Positions 7,721 to 15,168 of a DNA stretch of 31,536 nt are shown here, piece by piece; the first letter of the stretch is position 1, and every line of letters begins with the position of its first letter. The stretch comes from JBBQIY01 sp964553035. Its GTDB lineage: Bacteria; Verrucomicrobiota; Kiritimatiellia; RFP12; UBA3636. The stretch is taken from contig CAZKJH010000029.1 of NCBI GenBank assembly GCA_964553035.1, positions 1-31,536 on the forward strand, given 5' to 3'. The notes beneath the pieces were generated by a model. It saw nothing but the letters and a program-made list of their open reading frames with translations. It did no database searches and was not told the origin of the DNA. Both the position numbers and the translations under genes were made by a program.

Positions 7721-9622
7721 ATGTCCTTTCTATCTCAAATCAACTCGTTGGACGACCTACGCCGCCTCGACATCGCCGAACTCCCCGAGTTGGCCAAAGA
7801 GATTCGTCAGGTCATCATCGAAACCGTTAGCAAAAACGGCGGCCATCTCGCCTCCAACCTCGGTGTCGTGGAAATGACCATCGCGCTTCTGCTTGTATTC
7901 GATCCTCCGCACGACAAGGTGCTCTTCGATGTCTCCCACCAAGCCTACACCTACAAGCTGCTGACGGGGCGGCGTGGGGACTTTGCCACGCTCCGCCAAA
8001 CGAACGGCATCTCGGGTTTCTTGAAGTCCAGCGAAAGCGGCTTCGACACCTTCGGTGCCGGGCACGCAGGCACCGCAATCTCAGCAGGACTCGGTTTCGC
8101 CGTCGAACGGGATCGTCGCAACGGCTCTGATTCCGTCGTCGCGGTCGTCGGCGACGCTTCCCTTGCCAACGGAATGTCGCTGGAAGCGCTAAACAACATC
8201 CGCGACACTACTCACCGAATGATCGTTGTGCTCAACGACAACAAGATGTCGATTTCCCGAAATGTCGGCGCCCTCAGCCACGCCTTCGGTCGAATGCTTT
8301 CCAACCCGAGCTACAATCGGGTTAAATCCGCTATCGAAGACGTCGGTATCCGGAGGTTGAGAATGTCCTGGCTACGCAAGCACTACCACGGTCTCGAAAG
8401 CGCAATCAAGAGTATCATCCTGCCCAACGCGCCTTTCGAGGTCATGGGCATCCGTTATATGGGGCCCGTAGACGGCCATAACATCAAAGACCTTATCAAC
8501 GCCTTCGAATCCGCAAAAGCATCGAAGCTCCCAGTACTCGTTCATGTTGGTACCCAGAAAGGCCTCGGCTACACATTTTCCGAAAAATCCCCTGAGGATT
8601 GGCATGCCTCAAGCCCGTTTGATATCGCAACGGGTGAACGCACAGCAAAAGCGGATGGGATTTCATGGTCCTCGGCATTCGGCAAGGCTCTAACTAAACT
8701 TGCTGCAACCGACAAGCGCATCACGGCGATCACCGCCGGCATGGGGTCGGCTACGGGACTGGATGAATTCGAAGCAGCGCATCACGACCGTTTCCACGAT
8801 GTCGGGATTTGCGAAGCACATCAGATGACATTCGCCGCTGGACTTGCGGCCGCTGGACTGCGTCCTGTTGTTGCCGTGTACTCAACATTCGCACAACGAG
8901 CCATTGATGGCATTATCCACGACATCGCGCTGCAGCATCTCCCGGTTCTGGTTTGCCTCGACCGAGCGGGCATCGTTCCCGGCGATGGGCCCACTCACCA
9001 CGGAATTTATGATATCGCGCTCCTGCGTCCGATTCCCGACATCGTCATCATGCAAGCACGCACCTGCGCCGATCTCGAGCGAATGCTCCGCACCTCGTTC
9101 ACCCTACCCTACCCTGTTATCATTCGCTACCCACGCGCCAACTGCTGCTGCACCGACATCGCTAACGGCGACACGCTTGCCGTCGGAAAGGCTGTCGAAC
9201 TCGAACGCGTACCCTCGCTCAAGCGCAATCCCGGATTAGCGGAATTCCCCGTGGCAGTGTGGACACTCGGCCCCGAAGACAGCTTCTCCTCCAGTGTTGC
9301 CAAACTCCTTGCGGACCGTGGGATCGGAACCATTCGCGTCGATGCGCGCTTCGCCAAGCCGATCGACAAAGAAATGCTGCTCGCTCAAGCCAGAGCCGAT
9401 GTCCGCGTAGTGCTCACCTTAGAAGATGCCGTGGCAACGGGCGGCTTTGGCAGTGCCGTCGAAGAGTTTTACGCCGAAATGACCGAACCACACCCGAAAG
9501 TCGTCAAGTTCGGTTGGCCTGATCGATTCATCCCACAAGCCAGCTCCAAATCCGACCTCATGGAACACTGCGGTCTCACGCCTGCAAAGGCTGCCGAGCG
9601 TGTCCTCGCCGCGCTGTGCTGA
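7721..9622 (+). CDS. dxs: 1-deoxy-D-xylulose-5-phosphate synthase
   Basis: Dxs is the thiamine-diphosphate enzyme that joins pyruvate and glyceraldehyde 3-phosphate, the entry step of the MEP isoprenoid pathway. This 633-residue protein has the family start 'INSLDDLRRLDIAELPELA', 'GGHLASNLG' (residues 41-49), 'FDVSHQAYTYKLLTGR', and the ThDP/Mg motif 'VVGDASLANGM' with 'LNDNKMSIS'. The usual GDG is GDA here, but the metal-binding Asp and Asn are kept. The pyrimidine-binding domain has 'DVGICEAHQMTFAAGLA', and 'YSTFAQRAID' and 'PTHHGIYD' are also present. The ATG at 7721 matches the family N-terminus, yet no Shine-Dalgarno site lies just upstream; the nearest GGAGG is about 38 bp away. The stop lies only 6 bp from the stop of the convergent pabBC gene. 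Confidence 0.96.
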   Translation: MSFLSQINSLDDLRRLDIAELPELAKEIRQVIIETVSKNGGHLASNLGVVEMTIALLLVFDPPHDKVLFDVSHQAYTYKLLTGRRGDFATLRQTNGISGFLKSSESGFDTFGAGHAGTAISAGLGFAVERDRRNGSDSVVAVVGDASLANGMSLEALNNIRDTTHRMIVVLNDNKMSISRNVGALSHAFGRMLSNPSYNRVKSAIEDVGIRRLRMSWLRKHYHGLESAIKSIILPNAPFEVMGIRYMGPVDGHNIKDLINAFESAKASKLPVLVHVGTQKGLGYTFSEKSPEDWHASSPFDIATGERTAKADGISWSSAFGKALTKLAATDKRITAITAGMGSATGLDEFEAAHHDRFHDVGICEAHQMTFAAGLAAAGLRPVVAVYSTFAQRAIDGIIHDIALQHLPVLVCLDRAGIVPGDGPTHHGIYDIALLRPIPDIVIMQARTCADLERMLRTSFTLPYPVIIRYPRANCCCTDIANGDTLAVGKAVELERVPSLKRNPGLAEFPVAVWTLGPEDSFSSSVAKLLADRGIGTIRVDARFAKPIDKEMLLAQARADVRVVLTLEDAVATGGFGSAVEEFYAEMTEPHPKVVKFGWPDRFIPQASSKSDLMEHCGLTPAKAAERVLAALC

Positions 9623-9628
9623 GCCTTA

Positions 9629-11383
9629 CTACCTCGACACCGTTACGGGCATGATTCCGCGAACTGAATTGACAAGCAGAACGCGTGGGCTGCGTAACAG
9701 TTCATCCACCGTGATCACACGCTCCGTCACCTCGCCGCGCTCAAGCATCTGCGAACGATAGGTGCCCGCAAGCAGGCCGCTCGACACCGGCGGCGTATAC
9801 AATACGCCATCGATCTCCGCAACCACATTCGCACGTGTGGACTCCGTGACCTCCCCGTTTACATTCCAGAGAATGACATCATCGCAATCTGGGTTTTCAG
9901 TAACGGCTTCATTATAACTATGCCGGTTTGTTGTCTTAAAATAGAGAAACACATTACCCCGATCAATCGGATCTCGCGCGAGAACAACGCAGAGTCGTGC
10001 CGGAGTCGATGGAATCGTAATCGGTGCGGCTTCGAGCGTCACGCCGCCCTCGCGCGCGACAAGCAGTCTGATTTTGTGGGGGAAAGGCTCCAGCGTTGCC
10101 TGAAGTACCTCCAACTTTTCAATGATCGCTTTCTTCTCAAGTGAAAAATCAAAATAGTGCGCAGAGACCACCAGACGCCGCAGGTGCTGATCTAACAGTG
10201 CATAGCCGCCCTCTTTCGTCCAGAGCAAACTTTCCAACAACGAAAAAACAGGCAAGCCTGAATCCAGAATGCGGGATTTCGTTCTGCACTCTGCCTGCTC
10301 CGCGAGACAATCGGAGTCCCAGACAATTCCCCCGCCAACCCCGTATTCGGCTTCAGAGCGATCATGATCCACCAACATCGTGCGTATCGCCACGTTGAAC
10401 TGTGCGTGACGATTCGGGGCGATAAATCCGATGGCACCCGTATAAAGATGCCTCGGTGTCGTCTCCACCTCGGCGATGATCTGCATTGTCCTCGCCTTCG
10501 GGGCCCCGGTGATCGACGCGGGCGGAAAAAGTGCGTTGAAAACATCAGCAACCGATGCCTGCGTTTCTGCCGTCACCGTCGAAGTCATCTGCCAAACGGT
10601 TGGATACTTTTCCAGCACCAGCACATCAGGCGTTCCGACGGTCCCGGGAACCGCAATGCGTCCCATATCGTTTCGAACCATGTCAACAATCATTAGATTT
10701 TCTGCCCGATTCTTCTCGGATGCTTGCAATTCATCCGCATTGGCCTGATCCGCTTCGGGCGTGAGACCACGTGGGGCGGTGCCCTTCATCGGACGCGATT
10801 CCAACTGCGTTCCCTCCAGTCGGAAGAAAAGTTCAGGCGAGGCGCAGCAAACCGTCCAGTGGGGCGTCTTGATATAGGCACCATAATCCGCACGTTGCGC
10901 TGAAGCCATCTTAACAAATACCGGCCAGGGATCATCCGCAAACGAACGATGAAGGCGGTAGGTCAAATTCACCTGATACGCATCGCCTTCCTCGATGTAG
11001 CATTTGATCCTCTCAAACGCAAGAGCATAATCATGAGGACTCATCGATGCATGCCACGATGACGATGACACGCAGGACGAATTCTCCACAGCCGGCATCG
11101 CGAACACGCTCGGTGCAGCATAGAGACCGAACCAGAGTAGCGGCTGATGCGCGGCATCATCGTGACGCACCACGAAGGCAGGATCGAATGCAGGCGAGGC
11201 ATCATACGAAACAAACCCCACCGCGTACAGGCCCGGCATTTCAACCCGTTTTTCAACATAGCGAAGTTTTTCCAGTACTTCGCTCACTTCGAACGCCTGA
11301 ACCACTTCGCAAGGATTTTCAAACAACAGCCAGCATTTCCGCCTCGCTTCGTGCAGAATCACTGAATTTTCGGGAATAGTCAT
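9629..11383 (-). CDS. pabBC: PabB-PabC fusion: aminodeoxychorismate synthase I / aminodeoxychorismate lyase
   Basis: This 584-residue fusion would make 4-aminobenzoate for folate. Residues 1 to about 345 are the chorismate-binding PabB domain with 'PMKGTAPRG' (198-206; Lys200 matches the catalytic PIKGT lysine), 'VDMVRNDMGRIA' and 'FPPASITGAPKART'. Residues from about 374 are a fold-IV PLP lyase: 'DSGLPVFSLLESLLW' at the start, the likely PLP-binding Lys483 in 'YFKTTNRHSY', and 'VTESTRANV'. PabB alone can use ammonia; the amidotransferase PabA that supplies it from glutamine is not seen here. The ATG at 11383 lies 32 bp after the receiver-domain gene, so the two probably share a transcript. 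The 3' end almost touches the convergent dxs. Confidence 0.92.
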   Translation of the reverse strand: MTIPENSVILHEARRKCWLLFENPCEVVQAFEVSEVLEKLRYVEKRVEMPGLYAVGFVSYDASPAFDPAFVVRHDDAAHQPLLWFGLYAAPSVFAMPAVENSSCVSSSSWHASMSPHDYALAFERIKCYIEEGDAYQVNLTYRLHRSFADDPWPVFVKMASAQRADYGAYIKTPHWTVCCASPELFFRLEGTQLESRPMKGTAPRGLTPEADQANADELQASEKNRAENLMIVDMVRNDMGRIAVPGTVGTPDVLVLEKYPTVWQMTSTVTAETQASVADVFNALFPPASITGAPKARTMQIIAEVETTPRHLYTGAIGFIAPNRHAQFNVAIRTMLVDHDRSEAEYGVGGGIVWDSDCLAEQAECRTKSRILDSGLPVFSLLESLLWTKEGGYALLDQHLRRLVVSAHYFDFSLEKKAIIEKLEVLQATLEPFPHKIRLLVAREGGVTLEAAPITIPSTPARLCVVLARDPIDRGNVFLYFKTTNRHSYNEAVTENPDCDDVILWNVNGEVTESTRANVVAEIDGVLYTPPVSSGLLAGTYRSQMLERGEVTERVITVDELLRSPRVLLVNSVRGIMPVTVSR

Positions 11384-11415
11384 TTACGGATCATTCCGCG
11401 CTCACCGAGACCCTG

Positions 11416-11817
11416 CTATAACATATCGCTACAACTTCCCACATTTTCAGTCGCTCGCTTGAGAAGCTCCTCGATAAAAACAAGCTCGAAAGGTTTCGTC
11501 AGCGTAGCCATAATTTCATTACTGCTCTCGATTTCTGCAACAAGTTCATCAGAAGCCGCACCGGTAATGACGATCAAAGGGCGTCCCTGCGCCTTTTCTT
11601 TGAGTTCAATGATCCACTGCTCTGCGACATCGGGCCCGTCGGGCAAATAGACATCCGCAATAATAACGTCGATCCGTGGCTCAGCCTGGCACATTCGCTT
11701 ACGTCCCTCTTCACAAGTCGCCGCACAGAAAGGGGTATGATGGAACATAGAGACAAGACGCATCAAATAATTGCGCACATCGTTATCGTCATCAATAATC
11801 AAAATTTTTGCCATCAT
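11416..11817 (-). CDS. Stand-alone response-regulator receiver domain (CheY-like)
   Basis: This 133-residue protein is a single receiver domain without an output domain. The acidic pocket is Asp10 and Asp11 ('LIIDDDND'), the phospho-acceptor is Asp55 ('VIIADVYLPDG'), the switch Thr85 is in 'IVITGA' and the conserved Lys108 is in 'LTKPF'. Such proteins signal by protein-protein contact, as CheY or Spo0F do. Two adjacent ATG codons are possible; AAGGAG is 3 bp from the first (11817) and 6 bp from the second (11814), so the second may be used. It has its own promoter (11854-11882) and is followed by pabBC. No histidine kinase is near, so its partner is unknown. Confidence 0.9.
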   Translation of the reverse strand: MMAKILIIDDDNDVRNYLMRLVSMFHHTPFCAATCEEGRKRMCQAEPRIDVIIADVYLPDGPDVAEQWIIELKEKAQGRPLIVITGAASDELVAEIESSNEIMATLTKPFELVFIEELLKRATENVGSCSDML

Positions 11818-11853
11818 TTTCTCCTTGCTATACTCACGCTTTTAACTCCACCT

Positions 11854-11882
11854 ATGATAGAGAATACGCTCCACCATGACAA
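11854..11882 (-). promoter_or_regulatory. Sigma70-like promoter of the receiver-domain gene and pabBC
   Basis: Read on the minus strand, TTGTCA (11882-11877, 5/6) and TATCAT (11859-11854, 5/6) are separated by exactly 17 bp and lie about 37 bp before the receiver-domain start, in the gap after the prepilin-like gene. This suggests that the receiver gene and pabBC can be transcribed separately from the prepilin gene. Confidence 0.65.
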
Positions 11883-11895
11883 GCGATTTCTACTC

Positions 11896-12702
11896 TCACT
11901 TCTCAAGCGAGTAAAGCGCGTTATCTCCAGAAATAAAACCACACCCCGGAGCGGAAAATCCTTCTTTTCCGCCATAATCGTATGCTTTAACAAGTGCCTC
12001 AACATGCCCGTCACAAAAGGCCATGTTTGTTTTGCCACGATGCCGAAACCCCTGCGTGCCTGCCAGTCGGATAGACTTGTTACTGCCGTCGTATTCGGTA
12101 TCGCGTTGAGGTGCACGCATAAATTTGTTAGCCCCTCCACTGTACTGCCCATCTCCGAAAAGCGCGGTTTGAGATGGCTTTTTAAGCTGCGAAAGACGCG
12201 CAGGCGTCTTTCGCTTGCCGCTGTCGCCAGAAATCTTGCCAATGAAACTACAGTTGTAGTTATAGCCCGTATAGGGATTATTCTTCCAGTTCGCCTTCCC
12301 ACCCAGATACGCTGGACACTGCATTACCGAGTTAATGCCATACCCGCTCCACATCTCGCCAGGGCGAACCGTTCCATCTTTGGATGTGATGAAGTCCCAG
12401 CACGCCGACTCGCCATTCGCATTCCTCAATCCCCACGGGAACTCACCACGATGCTCATCCGCATAGGCAATGGCAGCCGTCGCCATCATGCGTAGATTCG
12501 AAGCACACTTGGACTGAGCTGCCGCATCGCGCGCAGCGAAAATGGAACCGGACGTCACTACGGCGAGAACAGAAATCACCCCCATGACGACGAACATTTC
12601 TATAAGGGAGAAAGCACCCTCCGCCCCCTCGTCGCTGCACGGGGAGTCGGGAGTTAGGTGGCTCGTGCGAAAAAAAATGCTATGGTGATTTTTTGAGTTC
12701 AA
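11896..12702 (-). CDS. Prepilin-like protein with H-X9-DG motif (pseudopilin family)
   Basis: The reading frame gives 268 residues with a prepilin-type N-terminal helix, 'AFSLIEMFVVMGVISVLAVV' (30-49): Phe31 and Glu35 fit positions +1 and +5 of a mature pilin, with Ala instead of Gly at -1. The C-terminal part has the 'prepilin-processing-associated' H-X9-DG motif, from the second His of 'GFRHRG' to the Asp-Gly of 'FCDGH'. This family is greatly expanded in Planctomycetes and Lentisphaerae, with roles that are largely unknown. No ATG or GTG lies upstream of the helix in this frame; the only usable start seen is TTG at 12702, without a Shine-Dalgarno site, next to repeats. The 5' end may have been altered by those repeats, so the gene could be weakly expressed or decaying. 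Confidence 0.78.
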   Translation of the reverse strand: MNSKNHHSIFFRTSHLTPDSPCSDEGAEGAFSLIEMFVVMGVISVLAVVTSGSIFAARDAAAQSKCASNLRMMATAAIAYADEHRGEFPWGLRNANGESACWDFITSKDGTVRPGEMWSGYGINSVMQCPAYLGGKANWKNNPYTGYNYNCSFIGKISGDSGKRKTPARLSQLKKPSQTALFGDGQYSGGANKFMRAPQRDTEYDGSNKSIRLAGTQGFRHRGKTNMAFCDGHVEALVKAYDYGGKEGFSAPGCGFISGDNALYSLEK

Positions 12703-12706
12703 AAAA

Positions 12707-12742
12707 AACTTTGTCGCGAACTTTGTCGTGAACTTTGTCGAA
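12707..12742. repeat. Three tandem 12-bp repeats, AACTTTGTCGNN
   Basis: The units AACTTTGTCGCG, AACTTTGTCGTG and AACTTTGTCGAA follow each other without gaps just upstream of the prepilin-like gene. On the minus strand they keep that gene's frame open (repeating codons for Thr-Lys-Phe-X), so they could have been part of a longer frame, but no start codon precedes them. Confidence 0.85.
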
Positions 12743-12793
12743 GCTGGTGTGGTTGAAGAAGCTTTTCGTGTTTTGAGTGCCTATGAGATTTTA

Positions 12794-12822
12794 ACGCAAG
12801 GGCGGGCGCGAAGGACGCAAGG
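12794..12822. repeat. ACGCAAGG direct repeat in the GC-rich intergenic patch
   Basis: ACGCAAGG occurs at 12794-12801 and again at 12815-12822, separated by a GC-rich stretch. Short words of this type are familiar as dispersed intergenic repeats in several bacterial phyla (recalled, not checked). No coding function is seen in 12743-12846. Confidence 0.5.
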
Positions 12823-12846
12823 GGTAAGAGAAGTCGTTAGTCAAAA

Positions 12847-12870
12847 AACTTTGTAGCGAACATTGTCGAA
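12847..12870. repeat. Two further copies of the 12-bp AACTTTGT unit
   Basis: AACTTTGTAGCG (12847-12858) and AACATTGTCGAA (12859-12870) are degenerate tandem copies of the units at 12707-12742, about 105 bp away. A further similar word, AACTTTGTAGAA, lies inside the 3' end of the neighbouring secreted-protein gene near 13002. Confidence 0.75.
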
Positions 12871-12898
12871 ATAATGGGGTCGAAAAAGTTTTTAGGGG

Positions 12899-12981
12899 TT
12901 AGGCCTTAGCTCGGCAGAGAAAGCGTTCTGAAACCATTCCGTACGGGAATTGGCGCACCTAAGGCCTAAAACCTAAGGCCT
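12899..12981. repeat. Inverted and direct repeats of CCTAAGGCCT at the secreted-protein gene end
   Basis: TTAGGCCTTAG (12899-12909) is the exact inverse of CTAAGGCCTAA (12959-12969). The 10-bp word CCTAAGGCCT also occurs directly repeated at 12958-12967 and 12972-12981. The last copy covers the stop codon and final residues of the 593-residue gene. On the minus strand the arms could form a stem of at least 11 bp with a 49-nt loop, but without a T-run, so terminator function is doubtful. Confidence 0.75.
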
Positions 12982-14754
12982 TTCTTGCTCGGACGAAATC
13001 CCAACTTTGTAGAAGAAGTTGGTCGCCGCGCTGTCGACAGGAACACTAAAAACAGACTCGAATCCGGTTTCTGTGAAAAAGGTTCCCTCATGCGTCGGCA
13101 GACTATTCCGGTATAAGCCGTTCACATCCGAAGCCTTGCCGATCTGGAAGCCGTCAAACGCGAACTCGGCCGATGGAACTCGGAAAATAGCCTTTCCGTT
13201 TTCAACCGTAAAACTGGAGATAGCAAAGTTCTCAACTGCCGTGGCATTAGGTGCAATGCCCAACGCCGCATTGTAGAAGTTCGGTTTACCATTCACTGCC
13301 ATAACACCCTTGCCCGTCACGCTCTCGTCTGGAACAACCGTCCACGCATAGTTGTCGCGCACCCAGTTGTCATACGGCAAAGCTGGCGAGACGTCCGCAA
13401 AGGCATCGATTTCAGACCAGAGAGCCTCTTCCGAATCCGAGACCGAGGTCACCCGCACAAACTGAATCCATTTCTGACCCGTTGTTTCGTCCACTGGCAG
13501 GTCAAAACCACCGATGTCAAAGCCCGTACCACCTGCAGAACCGTTGTACAGCATGGCGTATTCTGCAAGCGTTCGGCCAACGAAATTCGTTCCAGTCACT
13601 GCCGGATCAACCGGAAGCGTCGGATCCGCCTTGGCTCCCCACCACAGATTGCCCGTGAACAACGAAGCGTCCGGCGCATTCGTGTCGTACAAATGGCTCA
13701 TAGTTGGAGCAAAGGTATCGGCATTTGACCCGTCCAAATATGAAAACCAATTCACGCCGTCCTGACTCACCTCGACCAGTGCGGGTTCCACCATCACAGT
13801 CGAGGCGGCAGTAAACACATATCCTGACGGATCCGTGGTTTCGACAAAATAAGGTCCGCCTCCCAGTGCCTGAAAAGCATTTCCAAACACAATGAAATCA
13901 GACCCGAAGGGATTCTGTAGGTCATCCATCACAGGATGGTCAAACGCGACGACCACATAGCCTCCCGTGTTTTCCTCCGTCTTGGACAGAGTCAGAAGCT
14001 GGTCGCTACTCCACGCCGGATTGCACGGCACGACTGGCGCATCGGAAGACCAAGGAGGATAACCCCGAGCAACCGTCGAAGGAGATCCGAGAACCGTGGC
14101 CGGATCAGAATAGCTCCCGCTTTCATCCTCGTTGACCACACAAGCAACGACCTGATAGGCGAACGGTGTCTCCGCAAAAACGGGAAGAGCCGGAACTGTG
14201 GATTCCCCCGTCCGCCAATTGACCCGCTTGAGGGCTACCCAGGTGCCGTCTGCTGGATATACGTAATCGGCACCGCTTCCATAATTCCACGTCGTTCCTT
14301 GCGTGAGGACTGCGGTGTTCGCCGTGACCAATGTCCAGTAGTAGGAACTGGAGAAATCATCGACTCCCACATAATCGTCGCTGTCTGTAACCTGACCACC
14401 GTCCATGTCGAAAGCACCGCCGTCACCGTCTGCGTCGTAGGCAAAGCCAAGCACCCACGTTCCCCATGACTCGCTGGCAAGCGCAGCATGCAGACGGCGA
14501 TCTTCATCCGCCAACACCTGAAGAAGATGCGCAACGTTCATCGATGGACCGTCCCAGCGTATGCCCCAAGCCAGACTTGAACCGAGCTTCCCGTTGTTCC
14601 AATCGATCACGACAGCGGCTCGGTTCGTCCCCTCGCCGATCCAGTAGTGTATATCGTCAAAGGCAAAGTTTTCCTCGGCGCGGATTCCGGAAAAAGCCAA
14701 ACTACAACTCAAAACGACAAACGCCGTCTGAAAACCCTTCGTGAACTGTTTCAT
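12973..14754 (-). CDS. Secreted surface protein under cobalamin-riboswitch control, unknown function
   Basis: This 593-residue protein starts with a clear signal peptide (hydrophobic core about 11-23, likely cut after 'GIRA', residue 26). Its first domain begins 'FDDIHYWIGEGTNRAAVVID' and contains 'LAWGIRWDG' (62-70) and an Asp-rich, possibly calcium-binding stretch, 'DADGDGGAFDMDGG'. A second domain, 'GGYVVVAFDHPV' to 'DFIVFGNAF' and 'VEPALVEVSQDGVNWF', resembles surface proteins found in Bacteroidetes B12-uptake loci; this resemblance is from memory. The C-terminal part looks like beta-sandwich material ending 'FFYKVGISSEQERP', whose last residues are encoded by an intergenic repeat. The ATG at 14754 follows a possible site in GAAGGATG. 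A cobalamin riboswitch precedes it, so a role in B12 binding or in a B12-sparing function is inferred. No transporter is adjacent. Confidence 0.75.
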   Translation of the reverse strand: MKQFTKGFQTAFVVLSCSLAFSGIRAEENFAFDDIHYWIGEGTNRAAVVIDWNNGKLGSSLAWGIRWDGPSMNVAHLLQVLADEDRRLHAALASESWGTWVLGFAYDADGDGGAFDMDGGQVTDSDDYVGVDDFSSSYYWTLVTANTAVLTQGTTWNYGSGADYVYPADGTWVALKRVNWRTGESTVPALPVFAETPFAYQVVACVVNEDESGSYSDPATVLGSPSTVARGYPPWSSDAPVVPCNPAWSSDQLLTLSKTEENTGGYVVVAFDHPVMDDLQNPFGSDFIVFGNAFQALGGGPYFVETTDPSGYVFTAASTVMVEPALVEVSQDGVNWFSYLDGSNADTFAPTMSHLYDTNAPDASLFTGNLWWGAKADPTLPVDPAVTGTNFVGRTLAEYAMLYNGSAGGTGFDIGGFDLPVDETTGQKWIQFVRVTSVSDSEEALWSEIDAFADVSPALPYDNWVRDNYAWTVVPDESVTGKGVMAVNGKPNFYNAALGIAPNATAVENFAISSFTVENGKAIFRVPSAEFAFDGFQIGKASDVNGLYRNSLPTHEGTFFTETGFESVFSVPVDSAATNFFYKVGISSEQERP

Positions 14755-14780
14755 TGTTGATCATCCTTCGACCAAGCCCG

Positions 14781-14802
14781 GAGGTGGGCGGAGAACGCAC
14801 CT
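14781..14802 (-). promoter_or_regulatory. Leader hairpin between riboswitch and start codon
   Basis: On the minus strand AGGTG and CACCT can pair, extended by an inner CG/CG pair around the loop UUCUC, with a small bulge. It lies between the cobalamin aptamer and the ribosome-binding region of the 593-residue gene, where kissing-loop (L13) or expression-platform hairpins usually sit. With no T-run after it, control of translation is more likely than termination. Confidence 0.45.
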
Positions 14803-14815
14803 GCGCAATCCTGTT

Positions 14816-14991
14816 GGCTGGAATCACGTCTTCTGGCTTATGACAATCACACCCTTGGCACCTTCCGAAAATCAGATCGATGAAACCTAATTAACGTGGT
14901 ATTTTGCCTCAAGCTGTCATTTACAGCGGCGAAACCGCGTCCGCTTCTAACGGACTTCCGTGTGTTCCAGCCGACCATCCTCTGGTTGGCT
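14816..14991 (-). promoter_or_regulatory. Cobalamin (B12) riboswitch
   Basis: On the minus strand the conserved blocks of the B12 riboswitch appear in the right order: a 5' hairpin (14991-14969), GGCTGGAAC (14972-14964), the ACGGAAGTCCGT stem-loop (14961-14950), GCCGCTGTAA (14930-14921), GGAAGGTGCC (14866-14857) and the highly conserved AAGCCAGAAGAC (14839-14828), followed by CCAGCCAAC as in the E. coli btuB leader. GGCTGGAA (14972-14965) can pair with TTCCAGCC (14823-14816) to close the element. Length is about 176 nt. A promoter (15001-15030) would start the RNA just before it, and the secreted-protein gene begins 61 bp after it. The usual CCTGCC after the AGAC block is replaced by GTGATT, so this is a diverged member. 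Confidence 0.78.
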
Positions 14992-15000
14992 ATGGGGTCT

Positions 15001-15030
15001 ATCATAGCCAATCCCCGATTCGCAAAGCAA
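15001..15030 (-). promoter_or_regulatory. Promoter of the riboswitch-led surface protein gene
   Basis: On the minus strand TTGCTT (15030-15025) and TATGAT (15006-15001, 5/6) are 18 bp apart. The expected start of transcription, near 14994, falls right at the 5' end of the cobalamin riboswitch, which supports both calls. Confidence 0.6.
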
Positions 15031-15050
15031 GAGAAAAGAAGTCGCGAGTT

Positions 15051-15075
15051 GCGAATTTGTGAACAGAAAATTCGC
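15051..15075. promoter_or_regulatory. Possible operator between divergent promoters
   Basis: GCGAATTT (15051-15058) and AAATTCGC (15068-15075) are perfect 8-bp inverted arms with a 9-bp spacer. They lie between the minus-strand riboswitch promoter and the plus-strand rseP promoter. ATTCGC or its inverse GCGAAT occurs several more times in 15018-15090. A regulator binding here could act on both transcripts, but none is identified. Confidence 0.4.
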
Positions 15076-15102
15076 GAATAGGACATTCGCTTATTCTTCT
15101 CA

Positions 15103-15131
15103 TTGTCAGGGCTTCCGGTTCTTGATACAAT
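15103..15131 (+). promoter_or_regulatory. Strong sigma70-like promoter of the rseP-ispG operon
   Basis: TTGTCA (15103-15108, 5/6) and TACAAT (15126-15131, 5/6) are spaced by exactly 17 bp. Transcription would start near 15138, about 30 bp before the rseP ATG. This also argues against the in-frame TTG at 15103 being the rseP start codon. Confidence 0.75.
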
Positions 15132-15168
15132 ACCAGACTATTCTTGTAATCGAATTTTAAGGCACTTT

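Noticed and set aside
12898..12981. Integron attC-like site, suggested by GTTAGGC and GCCTAA near the ends of the inverted repeat
   Set aside because: The core-site words are in the wrong orientation and the right-hand one is not RYYYAAC. No integrase or gene cassettes are present.
12703..12981. CRISPR array
   Set aside because: The repeats are only 8-12 bp, degenerate, and lack regularly sized unique spacers or cas genes.
15103..15168. N-terminal extension of RseP from TTG at 15103
   Set aside because: The TTG is part of a near-consensus -35 box whose transcript would start after it. The ATG at 15169 has a proper ribosome-binding site and gives the family N-terminus.
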